IMG/VR virus record: IMGVR_UViG_3300042402_007915
Coordinates: 1 to 64,000 of that record
Strand: one strand, 5' to 3'
DNA length: 64,000 nt
Source: a virus
The position numbers and the translations under genes are program-made. How positions within the stretch are numbered: position 1 is the first letter of the stretch; every line of letters begins with the position of its first letter. Below the pieces are notes generated by a model that was given only the letters and a program-made list of their open reading frames with translations, was not told where the DNA came from and did not search any database. Shown here piece after piece: positions 37,348-47,475 of this stretch.

Positions 37348-38739
37348 ATGGGTTTGCTTGCAAAAAGAGTCCTTCAGGTACTAAGCCCTGACACGAATCG
37401 CATTATCTTAGAGCGTGCACAAAAAGAAGTTACAAGCTCACACGCTAGGCCAATGAGTCGTACAGCGCCAAACGTTGTAACTCATAGCGCTGGCGGGAAC
37501 TCCTCATCTTATGCTCCATATGCGCAGCTACCCGGGTTCAGGCCTAACTATAGCTTAGGAGCTGAGCCGCCTCGGCCTAGTCCCTGGAACGCATTGGGAG
37601 ACAGAGACGATATCAGCTTCGACCTTCGCGCTTCGGTGGAAGCCAGGAAGAGGCATGGTCCACAGGAACAGCCAATCCCGCCTTATGAAAACGCTCCTTC
37701 TAGGGCTGGTGTGGGACGAGCTACTCGCTACATACCGATTCGTGAAAAAGAACGAGGTTTTAGAGCAGGTCATGCACTTTTCAGCAACGACCCCCCGGAG
37801 TACAGAACTTCGGTCAGACGCTATGTTCCCAATTCAGACACCGTTTTCATCTTTAGCAATCTCCGTACCGGACAGCTAAACAGTTTTCATCGACCGACAG
37901 CGGCAGGCCTAAAAGTAGAAGGGTACAAACCACCTCCCGGTCTAGATCCGGTTGCAGTTGGTGTACATAGGCCAACAGAAAACGTCACGCATAGGCAGGT
38001 GTACCCAATGTCTAAATGGCAAAAGGACCTAGAAGCCAACCAGAGACTTGATAGGCTAGGGCGGATTGCAAACGATAGAATGGCCGAAAAAGCAGAAGCC
38101 GCAGCCCTAAAAGCTGCAGAATTAAAAGCGTCAGCTCCTGTTCAGCCAAGCGGCAAGCCTCCCTCCGATCCTTCCTCCTGGAACGCGAAGTCAAAAATGG
38201 CCGACGAAATTGGCAAGCAAGCTGAAATGGGTCATTACCAAATGGTTCTTTATTCCAAGCCTGCCGGCAAGGGAAACACTGCTGTAGACCAAGCCGTTAA
38301 GGCAGCCACGGGTGCCGCCCCGGTTCCTAGGAACCTAACTAGTGGTTTTGGTGGTATGGGTTCTGTTTTTGGTGGTGCTGCTCTTGGTGGCGGTATGGGT
38401 TATATTGGTAGTGACCCGGAGAGTAGAGGGTTTGGGGCCTTTGCTAAGGGTGCCGTTGCTGGTGCTGTTGGTGGTGCTATTGTTAGTGGTGCTGCTGCCC
38501 GGGGTATGATTAGTGGCGCCGCCGATTACGCAGGAACCTTTGCTAAGAACCACGATCTTGACGAGGCCTCCCAGTTCTTCTCCGACAATGCAAACCGTGC
38601 CCACATGGGTCTAGAGTCCGCTGAAAGCCGAGCCATGCTGTTTGGTGCTGGTGCTATGTTAAGTGGTGCTATGTTTGGTACAAGAAGAAATCGTGCTTCT
38701 GGTATCAACGCCAATAGAGGCAATCGTTTCGGAGGATAA
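37348..38739 (+). CDS. Virion-type protein with glycine-zipper segment
   Basis: 463 aa. Residues about 1-320 are hydrophilic, Pro/Arg-rich and probably flexible. Residues about 335-395 hold a dense Gly/Ala repeat (FGGAALGGGMGYIG, then GAVAGAVGGAIVSGAAARG), a glycine zipper typical of membrane-inserting or pore-forming segments, followed by a helix and a second hydrophobic patch near the C-terminus. Between terminase and portal; likely part of the ejection apparatus. Confidence 0.6.
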   Translation: MGLLAKRVLQVLSPDTNRIILERAQKEVTSSHARPMSRTAPNVVTHSAGGNSSSYAPYAQLPGFRPNYSLGAEPPRPSPWNALGDRDDISFDLRASVEARKRHGPQEQPIPPYENAPSRAGVGRATRYIPIREKERGFRAGHALFSNDPPEYRTSVRRYVPNSDTVFIFSNLRTGQLNSFHRPTAAGLKVEGYKPPPGLDPVAVGVHRPTENVTHRQVYPMSKWQKDLEANQRLDRLGRIANDRMAEKAEAAALKAAELKASAPVQPSGKPPSDPSSWNAKSKMADEIGKQAEMGHYQMVLYSKPAGKGNTAVDQAVKAATGAAPVPRNLTSGFGGMGSVFGGAALGGGMGYIGSDPESRGFGAFAKGAVAGAVGGAIVSGAAARGMISGAADYAGTFAKNHDLDEASQFFSDNANRAHMGLESAESRAMLFGAGAMLSGAMFGTRRNRASGINANRGNRFGG

Positions 38740-38741
38740 GA

Positions 38742-39176
38742 ATGGCGCTCGCTTTTTACGACAGCAGTCAGACCTTAATTGACGCGTCTAACCCAATTCG
38801 AACTTCACACAATGGCTTCGTTGGTGAGTCTGACGAAGTCTTGTTTCATATTCGCAATGACAGCACGGACAGGTACTACGAAGAGATCTCTGTAGAGATT
38901 GAAGACCTTGAGGGATATGGAACGACTCCTGAGTACGAGCACAAGGGCTGGTCCTTTAAGCTCCTATACGGCTCTAGACGGCCTACAGAGAAGGAGTGGG
39001 ACATGGCCACTAGTATGGCACCGCTTCTAGTTCCTGACCTGGGAGACGACACTGGGGGCGACGACACGACCTATCTTCCTATCTGGCTTCGCATCTACGT
39101 ACCAGGAGGAACAAGAGCACAGTACCGCCCCAATTACTCTCTCAAGATTACTGCTATTGAAAAGGTAGTGCCCTAA
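38742..39176 (+). CDS. Hypothetical beta-rich protein, 144 aa
   Basis: Repeated beta-strand patterns and a C-terminal LRIYVPGGTRAQY segment suggest an immunoglobulin-like or carbohydrate-binding-like fold of the kind seen in minor virion proteins. The start follows the previous stop by two bases with a GGAGG site in the previous gene's last codons. No specific function. Confidence 0.65.
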   Translation: MALAFYDSSQTLIDASNPIRTSHNGFVGESDEVLFHIRNDSTDRYYEEISVEIEDLEGYGTTPEYEHKGWSFKLLYGSRRPTEKEWDMATSMAPLLVPDLGDDTGGDDTTYLPIWLRIYVPGGTRAQYRPNYSLKITAIEKVVP

Positions 39177-39658
39177 TGTCTCGGTCCCTGTTTGAACAGT
39201 ACTCACCACCAAAAGAGATTGCCGATTTTGGTTCTCTTGCAGACAAGGTTAAAAGTCCAGAAAAGCAGATTGAGGAGACACGGGAGAGAATCAACGAAAG
39301 GGTTCAGCAAGCAAAACAAGAAGCAAGAAATGCTGAGTTTAAGGCCCTAAGCTACCAAGAGTCGGTTGAACAGCAGAAGCAGATTGCAGAGGCTCTGGAC
39401 AAGGTCCGGGAGACAAAGACAAGGCTCGGCGCCTTCTCTTCCTTTCTCGAGGCACAGCTCATCACAAACGGCATCTCACCAAATTTCAAACTGAATATCA
39501 GTAAGAGAAGAGCACTTAGAACAGCAACTAAACAGCTCTATGGGAAACCACAAGACGTAATCACCTACGAAATGTACAAAGAGCTTAAAGCCCTTAAAGC
39601 CAAAATGGAAAGAGAAGAGAGCCGAGAGTACGTTAAGGGTGACTGGAGTACCGAATGA
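39176..39658 (+). CDS. Coiled-coil hypothetical protein, 160 aa
   Basis: Starts on the previous stop (TAATG). Residues about 25-90 are Gln/Glu/Lys-rich with heptad spacing, followed by basic helices. Could be a scaffold-like or packaging accessory protein. Ends overlapping the next gene by four bases. Confidence 0.65.
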   Translation: MSRSLFEQYSPPKEIADFGSLADKVKSPEKQIEETRERINERVQQAKQEARNAEFKALSYQESVEQQKQIAEALDKVRETKTRLGAFSSFLEAQLITNGISPNFKLNISKRRALRTATKQLYGKPQDVITYEMYKELKALKAKMEREESREYVKGDWSTE

Positions 39659-39945
39659 GCTTCTTAAGAAAAGCCGCAAGAGAAGAAGACAGTTACGATT
39701 CGGACAAAGCAAGAGAAGAACAGTATCTTTACTTGTTTCCTAAAATCGGAAGGGACTTTGTTACCAGAGAGGACCTTAGTTCCATCCTTGGATTGATTCT
39801 AGTTTTGCTAGGAAGACCCGATCTGCAAGTAGATTTAGAATCAAACACCTATGCTAAACAAATGGCAGAGAACTATAAAGACAAAATCAACAAGGGTACT
39901 GGTCCCGACTACTCCAAATTAGACCTTGTTAACATGGATGACTAA
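39655..39945 (+). CDS. Hypothetical helical protein, 96 aa
   Basis: Acidic N-terminal part (REEDSYDSDKAREEQY), one short hydrophobic helix (LSSILGLILVLLG, about residues 40-53) and an acidic end. Overlaps both neighbours. Possibly a small structural or membrane-contacting protein. Confidence 0.6.
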   Translation: MSFLRKAAREEDSYDSDKAREEQYLYLFPKIGRDFVTREDLSSILGLILVLLGRPDLQVDLESNTYAKQMAENYKDKINKGTGPDYSKLDLVNMDD

Positions 39946-41546
39946 TGGCTCTACGAATCAAAGCTGACATCTACGATCAGGAGACTTACAACAACGTAGT
40001 TCTCCTGATTGACGCTTTTGAAAGTGCCGCGCTTGAGTCTGAGACTCGCGAAGGCATTCTTATGGCTATGCAAGGACCTATTCTTGGATATGGTCAGATC
40101 TTGGATGGCGCTGAAGAGACCCTTGAGAGAATGAAGAAGATAGGCGCCCCTCCTGACATGTCTAAGATGGGAGATCCAACGCCTAACGGCGGCTATGAAG
40201 TTCAGCAAGCAAACACTTCGGATGGATTCAACTACTACCCTGGAGATGCTGAAGGATTCACCGTCAATAGGGGTGCGGGAGGCCTGCCATTACCAAGTCT
40301 GACTATAGGAGGCGGCTCTGTCTCTGGAGAAGCGGACTGGCTAGGAGAAATGCTGAACCTTTCAGAGAAAGAGGCTGATGCTCTTAACGCCTACATGTAC
40401 GAGTGTTGGAACTGTAATACTCGGATTACGTTTAACTGGCAGATACCGCTCATCGACTTGCTGGCGCCAATCCTTTCCCTCCTCACGGACATCAACGAAA
40501 TCCTAGAGAGGCTTGAAGACCTAACAAACCCAGTAAACTTCTTACGGAACTTCTGTAAGTGGATGAACTGGTTTAGCCTAATCTGTCCGGCCGACTGGAT
40601 TTCACTCCTAATGGCCCTAAAGATGCTATTTACCAAGTACCTGACGTTCTCGCTTAGTATTAAGCTTGACTGGACTGTCTTACTTGGACCGCTAATCAAC
40701 TTCATTGTAGAGGCCCTAACCTCCCTAATCAGGCAGATTGCAGGAGTAGTGGTAAACCCCCTAGACTGTCTCATTGGCATCTTCAATACCCTCGTGGAAG
40801 TCGAATTTCAAGGGAAAGATACCTATGCAACCATGAAGGCTGCTAAAGATGAGTTCAAGGCTAGGCTAGAAGAGATTGCTAAAGGCGAAGTAATGCCTAG
40901 CGCTCGTACTTCGTTTGTTATGAGTGGGGTCTACTGGGATCCATTCCAGAAACAGTTTGTCAGGGTCGACCAGGACGTAGCCTTGAGGGATAAATATGAG
41001 TTTGCCGCTAGCAGTGGCAAGAAGACGAACCCCTGGGAGGCCTTCGTTTCCGGTGCCAAATACGAATCTGCCCGAAACATGAAAGAGGCAATTCAGCACC
41101 CCAAGCGGGAAGACATGTTCTTCTATACGTTTGTGGGGGCGGTTAAGGAAGCGAAGGACTACATCTTAGAAGTCTCGGCCCAGCTAATTGAAACCCTTAA
41201 CTCGATCAAAGGTCTTTGTGCCGGTGGGCTAAGCGTACAGCTCGAAGGTCTTGGGTTTATGCTTTTGATCCTGCAAATGATTCGCATGGTCCTTATGATC
41301 ATTAAGCTAATCCAGTCCAACAAAGATGTAACCGATTGGTGTGATTACCTTGAGAAGCATCCCGAGAAGCTTGAAGACGCACTTAAAGAGTTTGTCGACC
41401 CAGGTAGTAGCGCAAAAGAAGGCAGGGTCACTGTTAAGGGGCACTCTATCGACATGGCAAGTTGTATAAGTAGTCGTGATCCGCAAGAGTCTGTTATGCT
41501 TAGCAAATGGATCTCTGAACTTACGGAGAAAACTAATGCATCCTAG
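39945..41546 (+). CDS. Virion-type protein with a hydrophobic helix cluster
   Basis: 533 aa. Residues about 145-300 contain repeated hydrophobic helices rich in Leu, Ile and Trp with two Cys (CWNCNTRITF, then IPLIDLLAPILSLLTDINEI, then WISLLMALKMLFTKYL), and another hydrophobic stretch lies at about 430-455. This is unusual for a head or tail structural protein and suggests membrane interaction. It directly precedes and overlaps the portal by 11 bases. Function unknown. Confidence 0.6.
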   Translation: MALRIKADIYDQETYNNVVLLIDAFESAALESETREGILMAMQGPILGYGQILDGAEETLERMKKIGAPPDMSKMGDPTPNGGYEVQQANTSDGFNYYPGDAEGFTVNRGAGGLPLPSLTIGGGSVSGEADWLGEMLNLSEKEADALNAYMYECWNCNTRITFNWQIPLIDLLAPILSLLTDINEILERLEDLTNPVNFLRNFCKWMNWFSLICPADWISLLMALKMLFTKYLTFSLSIKLDWTVLLGPLINFIVEALTSLIRQIAGVVVNPLDCLIGIFNTLVEVEFQGKDTYATMKAAKDEFKARLEEIAKGEVMPSARTSFVMSGVYWDPFQKQFVRVDQDVALRDKYEFAASSGKKTNPWEAFVSGAKYESARNMKEAIQHPKREDMFFYTFVGAVKEAKDYILEVSAQLIETLNSIKGLCAGGLSVQLEGLGFMLLILQMIRMVLMIIKLIQSNKDVTDWCDYLEKHPEKLEDALKEFVDPGSSAKEGRVTVKGHSIDMASCISSRDPQESVMLSKWISELTEKTNAS

Positions 41547-43305
41547 AATCGCAGAGCTCATAATTGACCTCCGTAAGCAGGAGTTCGACACTGGTTACGG
41601 CATGTTTGTTGCTGACAGGAAGGCTGACGAAGTTAAGAAAGTCAGTTCTAGGGCCTTGTCTTACGTAGAGAAGTACGGCCGCGACATTTTCTTCAACGCC
41701 GAGTATGACTTTAGGGAGATTCAGATTGCACAGCACTCTGACGGGTACATCTCAAGGTCTATCCGGAAGAAGATCAACCGAATCCTAACTGCCGGGTTCA
41801 CTTTGGTCAGCCCAAGTGACGACCCTCTTAACTATGTAAAGGCCAGACTGTCCGCCATTGCTTTGGCTACGTCCTACCCTACTGAGTGTTTGGTCCGAGA
41901 CTTCTTGTTTGATGCCTCGAGGTATAACAACTGTATTGCTGTTAAGACTCGTAGTGCAGAGCTGTCAGACGGAGACTTGCGTTCTGATTTGAATGGGCGC
42001 GAGCTTAAGCCAGTGGCGGGCTACCATATTCTGCCCTTAGAGACGCTTAGGTTCAGAGCTAAAGAGAACGGCGAGCTTCTTGAAGTCGAACAGCGCATGG
42101 TCAATGGGACCTATAAGGTCTTCAAGGCCAAAGACATTCTGCACTTCAGTACAAACAAAAGCCCTGGATTCTTTCTTGGTACGCCTGAACTGATCCCTGC
42201 AATCGACGACATCGTTATCCTTAGACGTATTGAAGAAAACATTCAGGACCTAATCGAAACAAATCTGTTCCCGGTATACCACTACACCGTAGGCACTGAC
42301 GCAATGCCAGAGCGTATGTCTCCAGAGGGGTATAAAGAGTCAGATAAGTTGGCGACAAAGATTAAGTTCATGAACCCAGGGCAGGTCATCGTTAGTGACC
42401 ATAGGCACAAGATCACTGCAGTCGGCTCGGAAGGACGGTCCCTTAAGATTGAAGGCTACATAGACCACTTCAAGAAGCGCGTCTTTGCCTCTCTAGGTAC
42501 CTCTGGTCTCGATATGGGCGAGTCTGACTCTGCCAATAGGTCTACGGCCTCTACCTTGAGCAAGGGAATGCTACTGGACATTGAGGCGTTGACACTTGAG
42601 TTTACCTACTTCTTTAACAACTTTGTGCTGAATGAGCTGCTTATGGAAGGCGGCTACGACATCTTAGACCCGGAACAGCAGGTTAAGATTCAGTTTGGAG
42701 TCATTGACAAAGAAGAACGCCGCGCGGACGAAAACCAGATTATCCAGTTGTTTTCCGCCAACCTTATTGACATTGACGAAGCCCGCATTGCATTGGGACG
42801 CAAGGTCTTCGATGAAGACCAAATCGAAAAGACACACTACAAGATGTTTGGTGAACCGGCAGAGCTTCTCAAGGCCGCTCAGGTTCCTCTTGCAGCTGGT
42901 GAAGCCCTTGCTCAGTCTCCGACATCTTCTATCACACCAGAAGGGGTGAAGAAGGAAGAGAAGCAGCGCAACGAAGAGAACAAACTTGCGAAGAAAGCAG
43001 CGGCACAAAAGCCCGCTGCTGGGGCAAAACCCCAAAAGAGTGGAAGGCCAACAACCAGGAAGAACGGAACCTCTACAAATAGAAGCCGCCCTGCTAACCA
43101 GTATGGTAAGCGCTCCTCGGCCAAAACAACAAAAGATGTAGAATTCCCGAATAATCAACGTATAATGATTGAAAAAGATTTGGCAGATTCTCCCAACCTG
43201 GACTCCTGGGTCGAACTAGTTTGGCAAAGGTACGAGTCCATGGATGGCTTCAACGTTTCATTGCAAAGTGTAGCTGAATCTATGCTTTGGAGGCTAAATG
43301 AATAA
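41536..43305 (+). CDS. Portal protein
   Basis: 589 aa. Starts at MHPRIAEL, with CGGAGAAAA upstream. The body shows the portal pattern: a mixed N-terminal wing, PLETLRF and KDILHFS strands, FFLGTPELIPAID leading to the long central helix, HRHKITAV tunnel-loop region, and SLGTSGLDMGESDSANRSTAS as the helix of the stem and clip. A basic low-complexity extension (about residues 470-540, Lys/Ala/Arg/Ser-rich) precedes the C-terminus. It forms the dodecameric ring through which DNA passes and docks the terminase. Between the 533-residue protein and the protease. Confidence 0.88.
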   Translation: MHPRIAELIIDLRKQEFDTGYGMFVADRKADEVKKVSSRALSYVEKYGRDIFFNAEYDFREIQIAQHSDGYISRSIRKKINRILTAGFTLVSPSDDPLNYVKARLSAIALATSYPTECLVRDFLFDASRYNNCIAVKTRSAELSDGDLRSDLNGRELKPVAGYHILPLETLRFRAKENGELLEVEQRMVNGTYKVFKAKDILHFSTNKSPGFFLGTPELIPAIDDIVILRRIEENIQDLIETNLFPVYHYTVGTDAMPERMSPEGYKESDKLATKIKFMNPGQVIVSDHRHKITAVGSEGRSLKIEGYIDHFKKRVFASLGTSGLDMGESDSANRSTASTLSKGMLLDIEALTLEFTYFFNNFVLNELLMEGGYDILDPEQQVKIQFGVIDKEERRADENQIIQLFSANLIDIDEARIALGRKVFDEDQIEKTHYKMFGEPAELLKAAQVPLAAGEALAQSPTSSITPEGVKKEEKQRNEENKLAKKAAAQKPAAGAKPQKSGRPTTRKNGTSTNRSRPANQYGKRSSAKTTKDVEFPNNQRIMIEKDLADSPNLDSWVELVWQRYESMDGFNVSLQSVAESMLWRLNE

Positions 43306-44779
43306 CTTAAAGGACAAAAGCACTAATGTCCTGGGCGGAGAGACCGCTCTCGACGCTAAGGGCTTACTTGACGTTGCTTTTGATGAAGCTCGCGGCCCCA
43401 AGAAGGGAATTCTTGTGGATTTGGTGTTTAGCACCTCCGGTAAGGTGACGAATCATAGGATTTACAGAGCGAGCGGACACGTAGCAGGAATGTCTACTTG
43501 GACCAAGCCATACAAGAAGCCCATGATTGTGCAGCACAACATGGAAGGAAGCGAGCCTCTTGGCCGAGTCCAGTCTGTTCGATGGCAGGAAAATCCCGAG
43601 GCTGTTCGTTTCTTCAATAGCAAGGGTGAGTACGAGCTCTTCAAAAAGACCTTGAATGAAGGCAGTGCTGTTGAGGTCTACAAGGCTTTCGAAAAGCATG
43701 GCCTCCTAAACAACAAGGACTGGCCCGGTGTCGGAGACGTTATCGGTACTGTTCGCATTACTGACAAAACCGCCGCCGAAAAGTTCATTGATGAGCGGTA
43801 CCTAACAGTTTCAGCTGGGCAAGACACGGATAGCCTTGCATGTGGCCTCTGCGGAGCAGACCATGCTAAAGGCAAGCGTTGCCCCCACAAGCGTGGACTT
43901 AAGGACGACAAGGGCCGTGTTGCTATTTTTGTTACCGGAACCATGAGCGGATCTGAAATTTCGGTAGTGAATAGCCCCGCAAATGATCGTTCTACTACAG
44001 TTGGTATTTCGATTGAGGATTCGGAAGAGTCCCAAGAGGATACCGAAACTATCTCAATCGCAACCCTCTTAGACGAAAAGGAAACTGATAAAATGCCTAC
44101 TCTTGCAGACATGTCCATGGACGAGTTCAAGGCGTTGATCGCCGATATGATCTCGGTAAAGACTCCCGCGCCAGTTGAAGACGCGCTGGAGACCGTATAC
44201 AAGAAGAAGACCAAGATGAGCGGCGAGAACCTCCCTACTCTCTCGGACAGCAAGTATCCATACAGGACAGCGGACGACCTGAAGGTCCTCCTTGCACTTG
44301 TTGATGGCCTAGAGGATGAAGAGAGCCTCGCCCTCGCTAAGCTTGCTACCGACAAGGTAGAGGAGCTCACGAAGACCAGTACAATCGCAGATGAACTTGC
44401 GACCCTTAAGGCAGAGCTCGAAAGCGTTAAGGCCGATTACGCGGCTGCACTGGTTCTGAATGACAGCCTGAAGACTCAGGTTGCTGAGCTTTCAGAAAAA
44501 ATTTCTGTAGAAAAGAACACAGATGCTTCGGTTGGTGTAGACGCCGAGAAGCTAAGTAACGAAAATGAAACCAAGGTAATTGATAATCCCAGTGTAAGCG
44601 GGACTCCAGCCCTCGACTCAAAAGGTACGAAGCTGTCAGACACGCTTAACTACCATGTAAGTACATACCACAAGCTTCTGAAAGATAAGGGTGGGAGAGC
44701 TGCTGAAGGGTACTTGATGAATATCAAGGCAAACAGGCTTGTTCCACGCGATTTCGATCCTACTAAGTACAACTCATAA
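43298..44779 (+). CDS. Prohead protease fused to scaffold
   Basis: 493 aa, overlapping the portal end by eight bases. N-terminal half: KKPMIVQHNMEGSEPLGRV with H80, then LTVSAG with S172, and a zinc-type cluster CGLCG to CPH; this His/Ser arrangement plus Cys-His knot recurs in phage prohead serine proteases. The EISVVNSPANDRS strand follows. The C-terminal 220 residues are acidic and coiled-coil-like, as expected for an internal scaffold removed on maturation. Role: cleave scaffold and possibly capsid protein during head maturation. Confidence is good for the role, moderate for the catalytic residues. Confidence 0.72.
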   Translation: MNNLKDKSTNVLGGETALDAKGLLDVAFDEARGPKKGILVDLVFSTSGKVTNHRIYRASGHVAGMSTWTKPYKKPMIVQHNMEGSEPLGRVQSVRWQENPEAVRFFNSKGEYELFKKTLNEGSAVEVYKAFEKHGLLNNKDWPGVGDVIGTVRITDKTAAEKFIDERYLTVSAGQDTDSLACGLCGADHAKGKRCPHKRGLKDDKGRVAIFVTGTMSGSEISVVNSPANDRSTTVGISIEDSEESQEDTETISIATLLDEKETDKMPTLADMSMDEFKALIADMISVKTPAPVEDALETVYKKKTKMSGENLPTLSDSKYPYRTADDLKVLLALVDGLEDEESLALAKLATDKVEELTKTSTIADELATLKAELESVKADYAAALVLNDSLKTQVAELSEKISVEKNTDASVGVDAEKLSNENETKVIDNPSVSGTPALDSKGTKLSDTLNYHVSTYHKLLKDKGGRAAEGYLMNIKANRLVPRDFDPTKYNS

Positions 44780-44791
44780 GGAGTTTGAAAA

Positions 44792-46138
44792 ATGGCAAAG
44801 CCTCTTGTTCGTCGCGACGAATTCTTTGGGGAGATGACTCCCTCCAACACCCGTAACCAGAACGTTATCTTTCCTCAGGGTACTTACATCCCTGCTAAGT
44901 GGCTCCCGGTAGCATTTACTGTTACTGACCGTGATGCTGGCAGCGATGCTTTCGTAATCTCGGAAGGAAAGCCTGTCTGTTTTGATAGCACGGGTGCTCT
45001 CGTTCCTGCTGGTTACTACTGGTACGTTACCAAGCTGAACGCAACCACTGATAACTTTGTTACCTATACTGCTACCGACGTTGAGTGGGGAGTCCAGGAC
45101 ATCACCACTGGTGAGGCAGTTGCTGCTGCTGTCGCTTATGACGCAATCACTGTTGCCAAGGCTCTCGTTGAGCGTGGCCTCGTAAACAGCACCACGATCC
45201 CGTCAAACGCTTCGGGCTGCAAGACCATCTTTGGTCTGTTCTTCTCTCTGCCGGTTGGTCTGGCCCCATATGACTTCTATAAGTACCTTGGGAAGAACGA
45301 GGACGGCGATGCAGTTCTCCATAACTACCTCAAGCAGTCGAACGTTCAGTTCCAGACCGAGAAGATGCTTGACGTTCTGAACCGTGCTGCTGATAGTACC
45401 ACTTCAGATGCCTTTGACGCTGCGGCCATTACCACGATTACTGCTCCTTCGGCGGTTGGAGACTTCCCCGAGGCTGGACAGGTTTGGACTGCTGCCGCTC
45501 TCGCTGCGACTGTTCGTTTCTCCCTCATGGGCATTACCAGCTCCAAGCCAGTTGTTGCTCTGAAGCTTGCTAACCGTGACGTTGCTTCTGTAACTGACCG
45601 CACTCCGTTCAGCTGCGATGACGCTAGCGTTCTGGTTAAGCTCAAGGCTTCTCCGGCTGCTATCCGCTCGGAAGGCGATTACTACATTGACCACTCAATG
45701 GGTATTGTCTTCATTCACGATGACACTTGGGCCGCCCTTGTTGCTGACGCCGTCACCGCCACCTTCAGCTACTACTTCTACGCTGCTCCTGGTAGCATCA
45801 CTGACGTAGCTAGCGGCCACCGCCACGTTTACTTCGAGGGCATTTGCCGTCCAGGTGACCGCGTTGGTATCGACAAGCAGTCCAACTACGTTGTTGCAGG
45901 CGGAACGAGTGACGTTCTCCCCAGCGGCACTAGCTTTGGCTTTGTAAACTTCTGTGAATATGAGCCTTACGCCCTCATGACCCACGTCAAGAGCGCACAG
46001 GAAGAGCGTCCAGGCCGCACGGTACCCGCTACCGCTAAGATGCCAGGTACTGCTTCTAAGGGCTTCTCCGACAGTATCATGAAGGCTCGCGAGACGGTTG
46101 CTGATCGCCACGTCATCGTAACCCTTCGCTTCCTCTAA
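44792..46138 (+). CDS. Putative capsid-associated (decoration or minor head) protein
   Basis: 448 aa, SD AAGGAG. Soluble, beta-rich, with repeated TVTDR/TATDVEW-type strands and a GTSFGFVNFCEYEP segment. Its place between protease/scaffold and major capsid gene is typical of decoration or cement proteins. No motif proves it. Confidence 0.55.
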   Translation: MAKPLVRRDEFFGEMTPSNTRNQNVIFPQGTYIPAKWLPVAFTVTDRDAGSDAFVISEGKPVCFDSTGALVPAGYYWYVTKLNATTDNFVTYTATDVEWGVQDITTGEAVAAAVAYDAITVAKALVERGLVNSTTIPSNASGCKTIFGLFFSLPVGLAPYDFYKYLGKNEDGDAVLHNYLKQSNVQFQTEKMLDVLNRAADSTTSDAFDAAAITTITAPSAVGDFPEAGQVWTAAALAATVRFSLMGITSSKPVVALKLANRDVASVTDRTPFSCDDASVLVKLKASPAAIRSEGDYYIDHSMGIVFIHDDTWAALVADAVTATFSYYFYAAPGSITDVASGHRHVYFEGICRPGDRVGIDKQSNYVVAGGTSDVLPSGTSFGFVNFCEYEPYALMTHVKSAQEERPGRTVPATAKMPGTASKGFSDSIMKARETVADRHVIVTLRFL

Positions 46139-46165
46139 TTCATAACGATCTAAGGAGTCAATGAA

Positions 46166-47449
46166 ATGGCTACTCTAAAGCTTACTGACGGCAACGAGGT
46201 TCCGGTTGAGAACAACCAGGAGTCCGCTCGTCTTCTGAACTATGCGTTTAACAACTCGGGGCACATTCCTGGGCAGGCGGAGGCTCTTGATTGGAGTCGT
46301 TTCGTAGGCTCGCTGAAGGACACTGTCGCTGCAGGTTCGATTAAGCCGCTGCTTACCTCGAGCATTGAGATTACGATGCGTGAGAGCGTTGAGCCTCTTA
46401 TGCCAATCCATACCCTGTTTGATGTAATCCAGGCTCGCGGTATGTCGACTCAGGTTGTTGCTGGTGCAATCGGCGCTGCCTTCCATGCTGCTGACGTTGG
46501 TGAGCAGGGTACTTACCCTGAAGCCACGTTCACCATGGGTGGTGGCATGCAGACTGCCATGATTGGCAAGTGTGGTATCCAGCAGTCGTTCACCGACGAC
46601 GCTCTTCGCTACGCCAACTTCGACCTCATGGGCTTGAACCTCCGTGAGATGGCAAAGGCAATGAAGCGCCACAAGGAGAACAAGGCACGCGCCTTCCTCC
46701 GTCAGCTCGGTGTTCCTCTCTTCGACAACGCTGACCCCACTTCGTCTCTCTTTGGTATCTGCACTGGCCGCGGCCTTGATATGGCCGCTAACGGCGCCCT
46801 TACCATGGACGACCTCCTGAAGGCCGTTTCTCACTCTGCTGAGCAGGGTTATGTTTACGACCTCCTGATTGTCCATCCAACCACCTACCTCATGTTCCAG
46901 CACGATCCGGTTATGCGTAACCTGTTCCTCATGGGCCAGGGCGGTTCGTACTTCGGTCAGACTGCTGGTAACCCCGGTCCTCTCGATCCTTGGGGTTGGG
47001 GTAACATGGGTCCTGCTCGCGGTCGCTTTGTCACTCCGGTTGGCGCTGCTAACGGTGATGACCCGACTGGCAACTTCAACTCAATCGCTTGGGGTTCTGA
47101 TAGCCGCCCCGTCCTCCCCTCCTACGGTCCCAAGGGCATTACTGTCCTCGCTTCGGCTATGGTTCCGTTCGACGAGTCGACTGGTCTTTCGGACGCCTAC
47201 TTTGTCTCCAGCGGCAACGTTGGTATGATGCTGGTTGATGAGGGTGAGACCAAGGCTGAGTGGTACGACCAGACCCGCGAGGTAACGACCATCCGTATGC
47301 GCGAGCGTTACGGTTTCGCCATCAAGAACGATGGTATGGGCGTTGGTCTTATCAAGAACCTGAAGGTTGTCCGTAACTACTGGGATGGTGCTGTCCACGC
47401 CGAGGCTGCTCCTGTTGAGCCCATCGACGTGACCACTGCTGTAGTCTAG
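46166..47449 (+). CDS. Major capsid protein
   Basis: 427 aa, at the usual position after protease and decoration genes and followed by a strong terminator. Features consistent with the HK97 fold: N-terminal arm, MTMRE-type strand with the E-loop region (QVVAGAIGAAFH), the spine helix (LNLREMAKAMKRHKENKARAFLRQL), a P-domain and the A-domain strand series (GVGLIKNLKVVRNYWDG). Codon use is biased toward a few codons, as in highly expressed genes. Forms the icosahedral shell. Confidence 0.82.
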   Translation: MATLKLTDGNEVPVENNQESARLLNYAFNNSGHIPGQAEALDWSRFVGSLKDTVAAGSIKPLLTSSIEITMRESVEPLMPIHTLFDVIQARGMSTQVVAGAIGAAFHAADVGEQGTYPEATFTMGGGMQTAMIGKCGIQQSFTDDALRYANFDLMGLNLREMAKAMKRHKENKARAFLRQLGVPLFDNADPTSSLFGICTGRGLDMAANGALTMDDLLKAVSHSAEQGYVYDLLIVHPTTYLMFQHDPVMRNLFLMGQGGSYFGQTAGNPGPLDPWGWGNMGPARGRFVTPVGAANGDDPTGNFNSIAWGSDSRPVLPSYGPKGITVLASAMVPFDESTGLSDAYFVSSGNVGMMLVDEGETKAEWYDQTREVTTIRMRERYGFAIKNDGMGVGLIKNLKVVRNYWDGAVHAEAAPVEPIDVTTAVV

Positions 47450-47475
47450 ACGATCCAGGGGTGACCCTATAAGAT

